A stretch of DNA of 64,000 nt from Yersinia enterocolitica (GCA_002082245.2 NBTC02000002.1:3844001-3908000), one strand, 5' to 3'; positions 8,570-17,694 are shown, counted from the first letter of the stretch. A program made the numbers and translations. Notes: a model not told the origin generated them from the sequence alone.

Positions 8570-10207
8570 ATGGCAAGTTACTTTATCGGCGTAGATGTAG
8601 GGACCGGCAGCGCAAGGGCCGGAGTATTCGATTTGCAGGGCCGCATGGTCGGGCAGGCCAGCCGTGAAATTACCATGTTTAAGCCCAAGGCGGATTTTGT
8701 TGAGCAGTCTTCCGATAATATCTGGCAGGCGGTGTGTAATGCGGTACGAGATGCGGTGAATCAGGCTGATATCAACCCGATCCAAGTGAAAGGGCTGGGG
8801 TTCGATGCCACCTGTTCGCTGGTGGTGCTGGATAAAGAAGGCAACCCGTTGACCGTTAGCCCGTCGGGGCGCAGCGAACAGAATGTAATTGTCTGGATGG
8901 ATCATCGTGCCATTACCCAGGCTGAAAGAATTAATGCCACCAAACATCCGGTATTGGAGTTTGTTGGCGGCGTGATTTCACCTGAAATGCAAACTCCAAA
9001 ACTGCTGTGGTTGAAACAGCATATGCCAACCACGTGGAGCAATGTCGGTCATCTGTTTGATTTACCGGATTTTCTCACCTGGCGAGCGACCAAAGACGAA
9101 ACCCGTTCGCTTTGTTCTACGGTGTGTAAATGGACTTATCTGGGCCATGAGGATCGCTGGGATCCGTCCTATTTTAAATTGGTCGGGCTGGCTGATTTGC
9201 TGGACAACAATGCGGCGAAAATCGGTGCTAGCGTTAAACCGATGGGCGAGCCGTTGGGCCGTGGACTTAGCCAACGGGCGGCATCAGAAATGGGATTGAT
9301 CCCTGGTACTGCGGTCAGTGTTTCTATTATTGATGCCCATGCTGGCACTATTGGCATCCTCGGTGCCAGTGGTGTGACTGGCGAAAATGCCAATTTTGAT
9401 CGGCGCATTGCGCTGATTGGTGGTACCTCAACGGCACATATGGCGATGTCACGTTCCGCGCATTTTATTGGCGGCATCTGGGGACCCTATTATTCGGCTA
9501 TTCTACCGGAGTACTGGCTAAATGAGGGCGGACAGTCGGCGACGGGAGCATTAATTGACCATATTATTCAAACACATCCGTGTTACCCAGAGCTGTTGGC
9601 ACAGGCCAAAAGCAAAGGTGAGACTATTTACGAGGCGCTAAATCATATTCTGCGCCAGCTTGCCGGTGAACCGGAGAATATCGCCTTCCTCACCAAAGAT
9701 ATTCACATTTTGCCGTACTTCCACGGTAATCGTTCACCGCGCGCGAATCCGAATCTGACGGGCATTATTACCGGCTTGAAGCTGTCTACCACCTTTGAAG
9801 ATATGGCGTTACGCTATTTGGCGACCATTCAGGCGCTGGCGCTGGGAACGCGGCATATCATCGAAACCATGAATAAGAACGGCTATTGCATTGACACTAT
9901 GATGGCCAGCGGCGGCGGAACTAAAAACCCGATCTTTGTACAAGAACACGCTAATGCGACGGGTTGTGCCATGCTACTGCCGGAAGAGAGTGAAGCCATG
10001 TTGCTCGGCAGCGCCATGATGGGCACGGTCGCAGCAGGTGTGTTTGAGTCGCTGCCGGAGGCGATGGCTGCCATGAGCCGCATTGGTAAAACGGTCACAC
10101 CGCAAACTAACAAAATCAAAGCCTATTACGACCGTAAATACCGCGTGTTCCACCAGATGTATCACGACCATATGCGTTATCAGGAACTGATGCAGGAGGA
10201 AGGATGA
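8570..10207 (+). CDS. FGGY-family carbohydrate kinase, probable D-ribulokinase (YpCarbK-like)
   Basis: A cytoplasmic sugar kinase of 545 residues. The N-terminal phosphate-binding motif is IGVDVGTGSARAGVFD; WMDHRA near residue 110 carries the conserved Asp-His region; IGGTSTAHMAMS and ASGGGTKNPIFVQ are the C-terminal nucleotide-binding elements. Its length and sequence match the FGGY subfamily named after a Yersinia pseudotuberculosis carbohydrate kinase, related to the yeast and human D-ribulokinase YDR109C/FGGY. The likely reaction is ATP plus D-ribulose (or a related ketose) to the 5-phosphate. The ATG at 8570 is preferred over a TTG 15 bases upstream because GAGGG sits 8 to 9 bases before it. 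It overlaps the SIS gene by four bases (ATGA), so kinase and isomerase are probably made together. Confidence 0.88.
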   Translation: MASYFIGVDVGTGSARAGVFDLQGRMVGQASREITMFKPKADFVEQSSDNIWQAVCNAVRDAVNQADINPIQVKGLGFDATCSLVVLDKEGNPLTVSPSGRSEQNVIVWMDHRAITQAERINATKHPVLEFVGGVISPEMQTPKLLWLKQHMPTTWSNVGHLFDLPDFLTWRATKDETRSLCSTVCKWTYLGHEDRWDPSYFKLVGLADLLDNNAAKIGASVKPMGEPLGRGLSQRAASEMGLIPGTAVSVSIIDAHAGTIGILGASGVTGENANFDRRIALIGGTSTAHMAMSRSAHFIGGIWGPYYSAILPEYWLNEGGQSATGALIDHIIQTHPCYPELLAQAKSKGETIYEALNHILRQLAGEPENIAFLTKDIHILPYFHGNRSPRANPNLTGIITGLKLSTTFEDMALRYLATIQALALGTRHIIETMNKNGYCIDTMMASGGGTKNPIFVQEHANATGCAMLLPEESEAMLLGSAMMGTVAAGVFESLPEAMAAMSRIGKTVTPQTNKIKAYYDRKYRVFHQMYHDHMRYQELMQEEG

Positions 10208-10809
10208 GCCAGAGTGATGAATGGCAAATAGCCAGTGACGCATGGATGACTTATAGCCGCGAGTTGGCGGCGTTAAAGGATAATGTCGATCCGCAGGTGT
10301 GGTTGCAGGTGCTGGAGATGTTGGCTGGGTGCCGTGGCAAAATCGCGGTAACTGGGGTGGGCACATCAGGTATTGCCGCACGAAAGGTTGCTCATATGCT
10401 GGCTTGCGTAGAGCAACCGGCGATTTACCTGAATGCCACTGATGCAGCGCACGGCGATTTGGGTTTCCTCGGGTCACAGGACATCATCATTTTGATCTCT
10501 CGTGGCGGGAATTCCGATGAGCTGACCCGGTTGCTGCCAACGCTGCAACGCAAGCAAGTGCAGATTATCAGTGTAACGGAAAACGAGCAGTCGGCTATCG
10601 CGCAGGTATCTGCCTTGGTGCTGAAAACACATGTGAAGCAAGAGATAGACCCGCTGAATATGTTAGCAACCACATCTATTGTTCTGGTATTAGCCCTGTT
10701 CGATGCTATCTGTGCCTGCCTGATGGCACGCAGAGGTTTTACTAAACAGGCCCTACTGGCGGTGCACCCTGGTGGAGATGTGGGTATCGAATTACGTAAA
10801 CAGCAGTAA
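10204..10809 (+). CDS. SIS-domain sugar-phosphate isomerase, KdsD/GutQ-like but without CBS domains
   Basis: This 201-residue protein is a single SIS domain, related to arabinose-5-phosphate isomerases: GVGTSGIAARKVAHM, then the hallmark AAHGDLGFL near residue 80, ISRGGNSDEL, and AVHPGGDVG at the C-terminus. KdsD and GutQ carry two extra CBS domains (about 325 residues); these are absent. The GKSG lysine thought to matter for arabinose-5-phosphate isomerase activity is threonine here (GTSG), while the later Glu and the HPGG histidine are kept. Next to a ribulokinase-like enzyme, a role interconverting pentulose- and pentose-5-phosphate is plausible, but the altered motif leaves the substrate open. 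It is the last gene of the operon, with a terminator 10 bases after the stop. Confidence 0.8.
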   Translation: MSQSDEWQIASDAWMTYSRELAALKDNVDPQVWLQVLEMLAGCRGKIAVTGVGTSGIAARKVAHMLACVEQPAIYLNATDAAHGDLGFLGSQDIIILISRGGNSDELTRLLPTLQRKQVQIISVTENEQSAIAQVSALVLKTHVKQEIDPLNMLATTSIVLVLALFDAICACLMARRGFTKQALLAVHPGGDVGIELRKQQ

Positions 10810-10818
10810 TTAACCGAT

Positions 10819-10856
10819 AAAAAACACTGCGCCAGTGTCATCGCGCGGTGTTTTTT
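10819..10856. terminator. Bidirectional terminator ending the sugar operon and the DASS gene
   Basis: AAAAAACAC (left arm, extended by TGCGC) pairs with GTGTTTTTT (extended by GCGCG). T-runs follow on both strands, between convergent genes. Confidence 0.85.
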
Positions 10857-10876
10857 ATTCTCAATATTTCAATGTA

Positions 10877-12289
10877 TTACCAGAAACCCAGCACTTTCCA
10901 CCAGGCGCTACCGATGATCAGCCAGATAGGGATAACCACCAGACTGATCAGGAAACCAATCTTCCACCAGGTCGCCAGTGGGATAAAGTTACAACCAAAC
11001 AGGATAGGGGCCGGGCCGCCAGAGTAGTGGGTAGTTGCCATATACAGGTTACTGAACATACCAAATACCAATACTGTCAGCATTGGCGGAGCACCTGCTG
11101 CAATAGCAATGGAGACAAAAATGGCATACATGGCACTGATATGGGCGATGGCACTGGCCATCATATAGTGGCTGTAATAGTACGCCAGCAGCAGGATTCC
11201 CATCATTGGCACCCAGTTCATCCCCTGCACTGAACCGGCAATTGATGAGCCAAACCAGGTAATAAAACCCAGCTTATTCAGTTGGCTGGCGAGTGTTAGC
11301 AGTACCGCAAACCAAATCACCGTATGCCAGGCTTCTTTCTCGGCAATCACATCATCCCAGGTCAGCGCGCCACTCAGTAATAGAATTGCCAGTCCAATAA
11401 AGGCGGTCATGGTGGCATCAATATTCAGTGCTGCGCCACATACCCACAGCGTCACCAGCCCGACGAAGACAGATAATACAATCCATTCGTTGCGGCTCAT
11501 TGGCCCCATTTCTTTCAATTTCACCATTGCCAAGGCGCGCATTTCCGGGGTTTTCTTTATTTCTGGCGGGTAGAAGCGATACAGCAACAACGGGATTACT
11601 GCCAAAGAGATTAAACCAGGGACGATGGCGGCCAATGCCCAACTGGTCCAGGTAATGGTAATCCCCATTTCACCGGCCAGTTTGCCAATCATTGGGTTGC
11701 CGGCCATTGAGGTCAGGAACATCGCACAGGTAATGGCATTACACTGGAAGATACATTGCACCAGAAATGCCCCGATTTTGCGTTCGGTACCGCGTTCTGG
11801 TGTCGATTCATAGGCTTCAGAAATTGAGCGAAACAGCGGCGTAATGATGCCACCACATCGGGCGGAGGTAGACGGCATCGCCGGTGCGAATAGCAAATCG
11901 GTCAGCACCAAACCATAAGCCAGACCTAGCGAGCTGTGGCCCAACTTACTGATAAACAGATAACCGACCCGGCGGCCAAAACCTGTTTTAATAAAGCCGC
12001 GTGAGATAAAGAAGGCGCAAGCGATCATCCAGATTGTCGGGTCAGCAAAACCGGCTAACACTTCTTTGATACTCAGCAAGCCTGTAGCCGCAACGACTGT
12101 CAGGCTGAATATCGCCATTGCGCCTAACGGATATGGCGACAAGATCAGGCCGATAACCGTCGCTGCAAAAACCGCCATGAGGTGCCAGGCGCGCGGGTCT
12201 ACCGATTCCGGGACGGGGCTAAACCAGATACCTATCCCAATAAATAGGATAAGTAACATCCTTCCTATACGTGTTTTGAATATCGACAT
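10877..12289 (-). CDS. DASS-family anion:sodium symporter or antiporter (dicarboxylate/tricarboxylate type)
   Basis: A 470-residue inner-membrane protein with about a dozen hydrophobic segments. Family marks include the conserved SARCGGIITPLF loop (residues about 160-172), FLTSMAGNPMIGKLAGEMG (about 207-225) and the C-terminal ATTHYSGGPAPILFG. These belong to the CitT/TtdT/YbhI (SodiT1-like) group, whose members move citrate, tartrate, succinate or 2-oxoglutarate. The substrate cannot be chosen from sequence. It stands alone, with no neighbouring catabolic gene on its strand, and converges on the sugar operon with a shared terminator. Confidence 0.85.
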   Translation of the reverse strand: MSIFKTRIGRMLLILFIGIGIWFSPVPESVDPRAWHLMAVFAATVIGLILSPYPLGAMAIFSLTVVAATGLLSIKEVLAGFADPTIWMIACAFFISRGFIKTGFGRRVGYLFISKLGHSSLGLAYGLVLTDLLFAPAMPSTSARCGGIITPLFRSISEAYESTPERGTERKIGAFLVQCIFQCNAITCAMFLTSMAGNPMIGKLAGEMGITITWTSWALAAIVPGLISLAVIPLLLYRFYPPEIKKTPEMRALAMVKLKEMGPMSRNEWIVLSVFVGLVTLWVCGAALNIDATMTAFIGLAILLLSGALTWDDVIAEKEAWHTVIWFAVLLTLASQLNKLGFITWFGSSIAGSVQGMNWVPMMGILLLAYYYSHYMMASAIAHISAMYAIFVSIAIAAGAPPMLTVLVFGMFSNLYMATTHYSGGPAPILFGCNFIPLATWWKIGFLISLVVIPIWLIIGSAWWKVLGFW

Positions 12290-12739
12290 GATTATTTACC
12301 CTGATGCTATTTTATGTGCAGTGTTAATCATCGCCAGTGAAAAAAACGGTAATAATGAGATGATTAAGGTGATGGTTATATGAAATAACTGTATAGACAA
12401 AATAACGTAGTCATTTTGATCAAAGTCATTCTTATATTGTTAGTGGTGGGGATGCGTAGCGGGAGATATATATTATCCTGGCGAGAACAATTCAGACGAA
12501 ATTTAGCGGTTACTCTACTTTATTAATTATTCTATGCGGGATTTTATCTGTTAAAACAACGTGATTTTGCATTAATAGACGAGAAGGTAAAGCCAGGGTA
12601 AATCTGAGTAGAGGAACGTCGGACAGATTAAATCTATTGGTAAAGATTAATACATAAACGTTGCTTATTGGATTTATTACTTTTTGCCTACTGACAATTG
12701 AATATTATTCTGAGTGTAGCTCTATTTTTGGCAACAAAA
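12290..12739. other. Intergenic region upstream of the DASS gene, no gene seen
   Basis: This 450-base AT-rich stretch lies between the DASS gene start and the csp terminator and must carry the DASS promoter on the minus strand. I found no further recognisable element. Confidence 0.45.
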
Positions 12740-12766
12740 AAACCCGCACCAAGGCGGGTTCTTTTT
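12740..12766. terminator. Terminator downstream of the csp genes
   Basis: AACCCGC and GCGGGTT form a 7-pair stem with a 6-base loop. An A-run before it serves as the T-run for the leftward csp transcript, and CTTTTT follows on the plus strand. Confidence 0.85.
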
Positions 12767-12849
12767 ATTCAGAATAACGTAACTGCTCAGAGCTATCACC
12801 TTCATCTATCGTACGTTATTCCAATAGTTTTGGTATCTATTATTGGCTG

Positions 12850-13062
12850 TTACAGCGCAATAACATTTACCGCTGCTGGGCCTTTAGCGCCGTTCTCAAT
12901 AGAGAACTCCACGTTTTGGCCTTCATCTAAGGTTTTAAAATCATTACTCTGGATGGCAGAGAAGTGAACGAACACATCTTTGCTACCATCAGCAGGAGAG
13001 ATAAAACCAAAACCTTTATCAGCGTTAAACCATTTTACTAAACCAGTCATTTTATTAGACAT
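12850..13062 (-). CDS. Cold-shock protein, CspA family (downstream copy)
   Basis: A 70-residue cold-shock domain protein, a single OB-fold that binds single-stranded RNA and DNA and melts RNA structure in the cold. The RNP1 motif KGFGFISP and RNP2 motif VFVHFSAI are intact. The start [13 protein letters not shown] is preferred to an upstream in-frame extension because the family is about 70 residues and AAGGAAG lies just before. It is a near duplicate of the copy at 13328. No clear terminator separates the two, so a shared message is possible. Y. enterocolitica is known to have a tandem cspA1/cspA2 pair; this is very likely that locus. Confidence 0.93.
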   Translation of the reverse strand: MSNKMTGLVKWFNADKGFGFISPADGSKDVFVHFSAIQSNDFKTLDEGQNVEFSIENGAKGPAAVNVIAL

Positions 13063-13327
13063 AGAGATACTTCCTTCAATTATTTTTGATTGCCGCCATA
13101 GGCGAACGGATAGGCTTGGGTACAACTTATGGGGCACTTAGAAGGAATTTCGCGAAGAAGAGGTATCTGTCTGATAACGCTAATACGGAGAACTGCTTTA
13201 CTAAAACTGCTTGCATAAATGTTACTGTCAACCGGGTACTGCTTATTACTTTATTTGGAGAGCGGGTTACACTGCTCGGGTCTGGCCGTCATCGCTATCG
13301 GCAACCTGCTCCCCTAATCACGCTGTA
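13063..13327 (-). promoter_or_regulatory. Inter-csp region, long 5' leader of the downstream csp gene
   Basis: Minus-strand leader sequence of the type that controls cspA mRNA stability and cold translation. It shares segments with the leader of the other copy: the plus-strand block ACTGCTTTACTAAAACTGCT occurs at about 13194 and again at 13676, and the ribosome-binding region (minus-strand TTGAAGGAAGTATC) is the same. The similarity shows that leader and gene were duplicated together. Confidence 0.6.
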
Positions 13328-13540
13328 TTACAGAGCGACTACGTTTACCGCTGATGGGCCTTTAGCGCCGTTCTCAATAGAGAACTCAACTTTTTGACCT
13401 TCATCTAACGTTTTGAAATCATTGCTCTGGATGGCAGAGAAGTGTACGAACACATCTTTGCTACCATCAGCAGGGGTGATGAAACCAAAACCTTTACCAG
13501 CGTCAAACCATTTTACTAAACCAGTCATTTTATTAGACAT
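13328..13540 (-). CDS. Cold-shock protein, CspA family (upstream copy)
   Basis: A 70-residue cold-shock protein, about 90 percent identical by eye to the copy at 12850, with differences such as [13 protein letters not shown] against [16 protein letters not shown]1 (KGFGFITP) and RNP2 (VFVHFSAI) are intact. As an RNA chaperone it should bind single-stranded mRNA in the cytoplasm during cold adaptation. The chosen start MSNKMTGL follows AAGGAAG. This is the promoter-proximal gene of the tandem pair. Confidence 0.93.
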   Translation of the reverse strand: MSNKMTGLVKWFDAGKGFGFITPADGSKDVFVHFSAIQSNDFKTLDEGQKVEFSIENGAKGPSAVNVVAL

Positions 13541-13720
13541 AGGGATACTTCCTTCAATTATTTTTTGCCACAATAGTGCGGCGAACGTGGTCTGTTTTTC
13601 AGCGGATTACTTATTTGGGCACTTAGGAGGAGACTCACGGAGAAGGGATATCTATGGATAACGCTTGAACTGAGGACTGCTTTACTAAAACTGCTTTCAT
13701 AAGGTCTGTGTTCCAAACCG
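13541..13720 (-). promoter_or_regulatory. Long 5' leader of the upstream csp gene
   Basis: About 180 bases of gene-free sequence before the upstream csp start, homologous to the leader of the downstream copy. In cspA-type genes a leader of about 160 bases forms a temperature-responsive structure. I did not find an exact E. coli-type cold box, so the leader call rests on position and on conservation between the two copies. Confidence 0.5.
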
Positions 13721-13937
13721 ATGAGGCTATTTAACCACAACACATTCCTCGTGGCAACACAATATTTGACTATCATAATCAGTATCAATGGTTTTTTCAT
13801 CTGGAATGGGGTGCGACGTAATGCCTTTTATGTTACTAAACAGCCTATTACACCGATAAAAGTTGTTGCTAAATTGTGGGGTAATATTTTGTGTTAATGC
13901 GCTCATAGCCGGAGGGGGATCCCCCCGGCTGGTTAAT

Positions 13938-14408
13938 TTAGCGGGGAGAAACTGTTACTGTGCCGCTACGGTCACTGGCAATCATGACGCGTTGACCTGC
14001 ACTGAAACGCGTTGGCCCTTGTGCCTGTACGACGACGATACTGCTGCCATCATCTCGGCGAATTTCCAGTTGTACACCTTCACTACGGTTCATGGCGCTT
14101 TGCACGCCTTGACCTGCCATACCACCGGCTACCGCACCACCTGCCGTTGCCAGGCTATTACCACGGCCACCACCTATAGTGTTACCCAAGAAGCCCCCGA
14201 CTACAGCACCGCCAATGGCACCGGCCACATTATTTTCACTGCCGCCCTGAATGGTGACTGGCCGTGCAGAGATAACGGTGCCGTAGGTTACGGTCTGTAC
14301 TTGTCGTGCCTGAGAGGCGGTGAAAGTATCACCAGACGCAGTTCTGTTGTTGGCACATCCACTTAATACTGTCGCTGTAAGTGCTACGGCAATGACCAGC
14401 TTATTCAT
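13938..14408 (-). CDS. slyB: Outer-membrane lipoprotein, SlyB/Pcp family
   Basis: A 156-residue lipoprotein closely matching E. coli SlyB (155 residues). The signal peptide ends in the lipobox LSGC at about Cys18, then come TASQARQVQTVTYGTV, the glycine-zipper membrane segment (AGAIGGAVVGGFLGNTIGG, about residues 63-81) and the C-terminal FSAGQRVMIASDRSGTVTVSPR. SlyB is a PhoP-regulated outer-membrane protein that helps keep the envelope intact. The ATG at 14408 is chosen because AGGGG lies 8 bases upstream; an upstream TTG in frame is less likely. No PhoP box was seen upstream; instead an old ERIC copy lies at 14450-14564. This could be a paralogue of the true slyB. Confidence 0.88.
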   Translation of the reverse strand: MNKLVIAVALTATVLSGCANNRTASGDTFTASQARQVQTVTYGTVISARPVTIQGGSENNVAGAIGGAVVGGFLGNTIGGGRGNSLATAGGAVAGGMAGQGVQSAMNRSEGVQLEIRRDDGSSIVVVQAQGPTRFSAGQRVMIASDRSGTVTVSPR

Positions 14409-14449
14409 AATCAAACCCCTATTATCGGTACAAATCAGACTTCGTCAGC

Positions 14450-14564
14450 AATACCCTTCCTACTTGACGTTGCAGCAGTGTTAGCTGTTTTCACTCTGAA
14501 CCTTGGTCAGCTCAACGAGATTCGCTTGTTACCTTACTGTAACGGCAATTACTTTGAGTATAGA
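14450..14564. repeat. Degenerate ERIC element
   Basis: It reads ATACCCTTCCTACTTGACGT at the left end, GTCAGCTCAACGAGATTC in the middle and TTACTTTGAGTATAG at the right end, the order of an ERIC element, with many changes in the central palindrome. It lies between the slyB-like gene and the diguanylate cyclase gene, upstream of both. Confidence 0.6.
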
Positions 14565-14669
14565 TAATTGTTAACAATGACTATAGCGTGAGAACTCTTA
14601 ATCTGAGGAGATAAATATGATAGCAGTGTACATATAGGCGGATTCTCGCCTTATTTTCATGTTACCGTC

Positions 14670-16280
14670 ATGCTAAACATAGTCATTTATCGACTCAGGA
14701 AGGCTGTCTTGCTACGCTCTATTCTTGCCGCCAAAATTTTCCGCCTCGACTTAGGTCGACTAATCCTTATTCTAGCTGTAATGAGCGCTTTTGTGACGCT
14801 AGCGAACAGTTTCTATGCCAGTTATCGGGTACAGCGGCAGCTACTGATTGATAACACACTCGAAGCCAATCGTGTCTATGCGACTAAACTGGCATCCAGT
14901 ACGGATATTTTCCTGAGAAGCGCGCAAAAGCAACTGCATTACAGCAGTATGATTGTCGCCAAGAATTTTGATGATCATGAGGCGCTGCAAGCGGAAACCG
15001 CACGGCTAAAATACCAAACCGATAGTTTTAACTCGGTGGTAATAACGGATGCGCATGGTGTTATCCGCGCAACATCCCCGGACAATCTCCAGTTATTAGG
15101 TCACGTATTGACATCACCAGGGTCAGTGGAGGCGTTAAAACTACGTCGCCCGGTAATTAGTAAGCCTTATGTATCGGCAGCAAATAATCTGGTTATCAAT
15201 ATCTCGACCCCCATCTTTACGCCGGATGGACGTTATCGCGGTTATATCGGCGGTACTATTTACCTGCGCAAGCAAAGTATTTTAAATGAGCTATTGGGTG
15301 AGCATTATTATCGTGATGGCTCCTATATCGTGGTGCTCGACAGCGATCGGCGCATCCTTTATCACCAAGATACCAGCCGTATCGGGGAAATACTTGAACC
15401 TAAACCCATCACGGAAGCGATAAAAACCTCCACTAACGGCAGCTTGATGGTTACCAGTACTAGCGGCGAATCAATGCTAGCGGGCTATGCCATTGTCGAA
15501 CCCTCCGGTTGGGAAATCATTACCTTGCGGCCCGAAGCGTCAACGTTGAAGCCACTGGAAGGTTTAATGCTAAAAGGGCTTGGTCATATCACGCCATTGG
15601 CGCTACTCACTTTGCTGGGTGTTTGGCTGTTATCCCGGTTAATTGCCCGCCCGCTGTGGTTGCTCGCCGGCAGTGCCAACCATATGGATAAGCCCGATAT
15701 TGCCAGCAGCATCAAGGAAATTCCTTCCTGGTATTTCGAATCGACCCAACTCAAACGGGCGCTATTGATTGGCATCAGTTTGTTGCAAAAGAAAATCGGT
15801 AAATTGAAGTTTGAGGCACAAACTGATCCCATGACTGGCCTGTTTAACCGGCGTGGATTGGCCATCACCCTCGAGCCTATCTCACAGCTTGGGCAGCATT
15901 TTTCGGTTATTGCACTGGATATTGACCACTTTAAGTCGATTAATGACGCTTACGGCCACGACGTTGGTGATGAGGTTATTAAGCAATTGGCAGTCCAAAT
16001 CCGCGATAGCTCCCGTGACACGGATATCTTGTGTCGTAGCGGAGGGGAGGAGTTCCTGATGTTGCTGCCGGGTACTACGTTGGATGTGGCCACACAGGTC
16101 GCCAACCGGCTGCGTCAAAATGTAGAAAGGATGGTGATATCGGACATTCATCCTATTACGATTTCGCTAGGCGTGGCGTACTGGAATGGCGAGGGTATGC
16201 TGGAAGATTCGCTCAAACTGGCGGATGAAGCCCTATATCGAGCGAAACAGCAAGGGCGCAATCGGGTAGAGATTGCGTAA
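14670..16280 (+). CDS. Membrane diguanylate cyclase with periplasmic Cache-type sensor and GGDEF domain
   Basis: A 536-residue inner-membrane enzyme making cyclic di-GMP. Order: transmembrane segment about 28-50; periplasmic dCache-like sensor about 55-300 (YVSAANNLVINISTPIFTPD, GSYIVVLDSDRRILYH); second transmembrane segment about 305-325; GGDEF domain about 375-536. The active-site loop is GGEEF and DIDHFKSINDAYGHDVGDEV is the nucleotide-binding part. An RxxD product-inhibition site (RDTD) lies five residues before GGEEF, so both catalysis and feedback look intact. No good Shine-Dalgarno precedes the ATG at 14670, and a start some codons further in (for example TTG at 14709) is possible. 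The sensor ligand is unknown. E. coli lacks this gene between fis and its neighbours. Confidence 0.9.
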   Translation: MLNIVIYRLRKAVLLRSILAAKIFRLDLGRLILILAVMSAFVTLANSFYASYRVQRQLLIDNTLEANRVYATKLASSTDIFLRSAQKQLHYSSMIVAKNFDDHEALQAETARLKYQTDSFNSVVITDAHGVIRATSPDNLQLLGHVLTSPGSVEALKLRRPVISKPYVSAANNLVINISTPIFTPDGRYRGYIGGTIYLRKQSILNELLGEHYYRDGSYIVVLDSDRRILYHQDTSRIGEILEPKPITEAIKTSTNGSLMVTSTSGESMLAGYAIVEPSGWEIITLRPEASTLKPLEGLMLKGLGHITPLALLTLLGVWLLSRLIARPLWLLAGSANHMDKPDIASSIKEIPSWYFESTQLKRALLIGISLLQKKIGKLKFEAQTDPMTGLFNRRGLAITLEPISQLGQHFSVIALDIDHFKSINDAYGHDVGDEVIKQLAVQIRDSSRDTDILCRSGGEEFLMLLPGTTLDVATQVANRLRQNVERMVISDIHPITISLGVAYWNGEGMLEDSLKLADEALYRAKQQGRNRVEIA

Positions 16281-16282
16281 TA

Positions 16283-16316
16283 AAAAAGGCGCGCTCCGTG
16301 TGGAGTACGCCTTTTT
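16283..16316. terminator. Terminator between diguanylate cyclase gene and fis
   Basis: AAAAAGGCG pairs with CGCCTTTTT around an inner CTCC/GGAG stem. It can serve both converging genes. Confidence 0.85.
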
Positions 16317-16340
16317 AAACAACAACTTAACTGACTAGTA

Positions 16341-16637
16341 TCAGTTCATGCCGTATTTTTTCAATTTCTTACGTAGCGTGCCACGGTTGATGCCCATCAT
16401 CAGGGCAGCGCGGGTTTGGTTGCCACGGGTGTATTGCATCACCATGTCCAACAATGGCTGTTCAACTTCAGCCAGTACCAACTCATACAGGTCACTCACA
16501 TCCTGACCATTCAGTTGAGCAAAATAGTTCTTCAGTGCTTGTTTAACCGAGTCACGCAAAGGCTTTTGAGTCACCTGATCTTGTGAATTTACGGTTGCAA
16601 CGGTCAGTACGTCAGAATTTACGCGTTGTTCGAACAT
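16341..16637 (-). CDS. fis: DNA-binding protein Fis
   Basis: A 98-residue nucleoid protein, the exact length of E. coli Fis and apparently identical over its whole sequence. The C-terminal helix-turn-helix is [29 protein letters not shown]. Fis bends DNA, activates rRNA and tRNA promoters and controls many genes in early growth. It is the second gene of the dusB-fis operon, 24 bases after dusB, and is expected to be expressed from the growth-rate-controlled promoter at 17666-17694. Confidence 0.98.
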
Positions 16638-16661
16638 AGTTCTGTCAGCTCTTTTTTCTGT

Positions 16662-17627
16662 TTACGCAAGATTTTCGAAATATGCCTCCAACGCCTCCAG
16701 CTGTTCGCTGGCATCCTCAATGGCGTTGAATGTGCGCCGAAACTGGTCGTTAGGGGCGTGCTCCTGGAGATACCAAGAGACGTGCTTACGTGCAATACGA
16801 AATCCCTTGCCTGGACCATAAAAGTCGTGCAATTCCCGTATATGCCCGTTTAACAAGCGCTGCACTTCGCCAAGTGGCATCGGTGGCAGCAGCTCCCCAG
16901 TGTCCAGATAATGCTGGATTTCCCGGAAGATCCAAGGTCTTCCCTGAGCGGCACGTCCTATCATCAGAGCATCAGCCCCAGTGTAGTCGAGCACCGCTCT
17001 GGCTTTATGCGGGTCAGTGATGTCGCCATTCGCGATAACGGGAATGGAAACAATCTGCTTAACTGCCCGAATGCTGTCGTATTCCGCCTCACCATTAAAC
17101 AGGCAAGAACGGGTTCGGCCATGAATCGTCAGGGCTTGTATACCACAATTTTCGGCCAGTTGGGCAATTTCTATACAATTACGGTGTTCGGTCGACCAAC
17201 CCGTCCTGATCTTCAGCGTTACTGGCGCATCTACCGCATTAACCACCGCGGAGAGGATTTGTTTAACCAAATCAGGATGTTGCAATAATGCAGAACCTGC
17301 CAGCTTGCGATTCACTTTCTTGGCCGGACATCCCATATTGATATCGATGATTTGTGCACCATTAGCCACATTGATTCTGGCTGCTGCTGCCATCTCATCC
17401 GGGTCGTTACCGGCAATTTGCACGGTACGAATCCCAGGCTCATCGCTATGAACCATACGCAAACGTGACTTATCCGTCCGCCAGACCTCGGGATTCGAGG
17501 AGAGCATTTCAGATACCGTCATCCCAGCCCCCATGCCATGACATAGCGCTCTGAAGGGGCGGTCTGTTATACCAGCCATCGGGGCGGCAATCAGGCAATT
17601 TGTAAGCTGGAAGTGTCCAATACGCAT
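16662..17627 (-). CDS. dusB: tRNA-dihydrouridine synthase B
   Basis: A 321-residue flavoenzyme that reduces uridine to dihydrouridine at position 17 of tRNA, using FMN and NADPH. Visible marks: the FMN-binding [14 protein letters not shown] near the N-terminus, the catalytic-cysteine motif [20 protein letters not shown] near residue 100, [15 protein letters not shown] and [13 protein letters not shown]. The start [10 protein letters not shown] gives exactly the E. coli length; the frame is open 39 codons further upstream, but that stretch overlaps the conserved promoter. It is first in the dusB-fis operon. Confidence 0.97.
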   Translation of the reverse strand: MRIGHFQLTNCLIAAPMAGITDRPFRALCHGMGAGMTVSEMLSSNPEVWRTDKSRLRMVHSDEPGIRTVQIAGNDPDEMAAAARINVANGAQIIDINMGCPAKKVNRKLAGSALLQHPDLVKQILSAVVNAVDAPVTLKIRTGWSTEHRNCIEIAQLAENCGIQALTIHGRTRSCLFNGEAEYDSIRAVKQIVSIPVIANGDITDPHKARAVLDYTGADALMIGRAAQGRPWIFREIQHYLDTGELLPPMPLGEVQRLLNGHIRELHDFYGPGKGFRIARKHVSWYLQEHAPNDQFRRTFNAIEDASEQLEALEAYFENLA

Positions 17628-17665
17628 AGACAAAGAATGACCACACTGTGTCCGTAAGGGCGCGT

Positions 17666-17694
17666 ATATTACGCATTTTTGCGCCCAGATGAAA
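17666..17694 (-). promoter_or_regulatory. dusB-fis promoter
   Basis: On the minus strand, -35 TTTCAT (17689-17694) and -10 TAATAT (17666-17671) are 17 bases apart, followed by a GC-rich discriminator (ACGCGCC). This matches my memory of the E. coli fis promoter, including the CTGGGCGCAAAAATGCG spacer, and so predicts stringent, growth-phase control. Confidence 0.85.
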
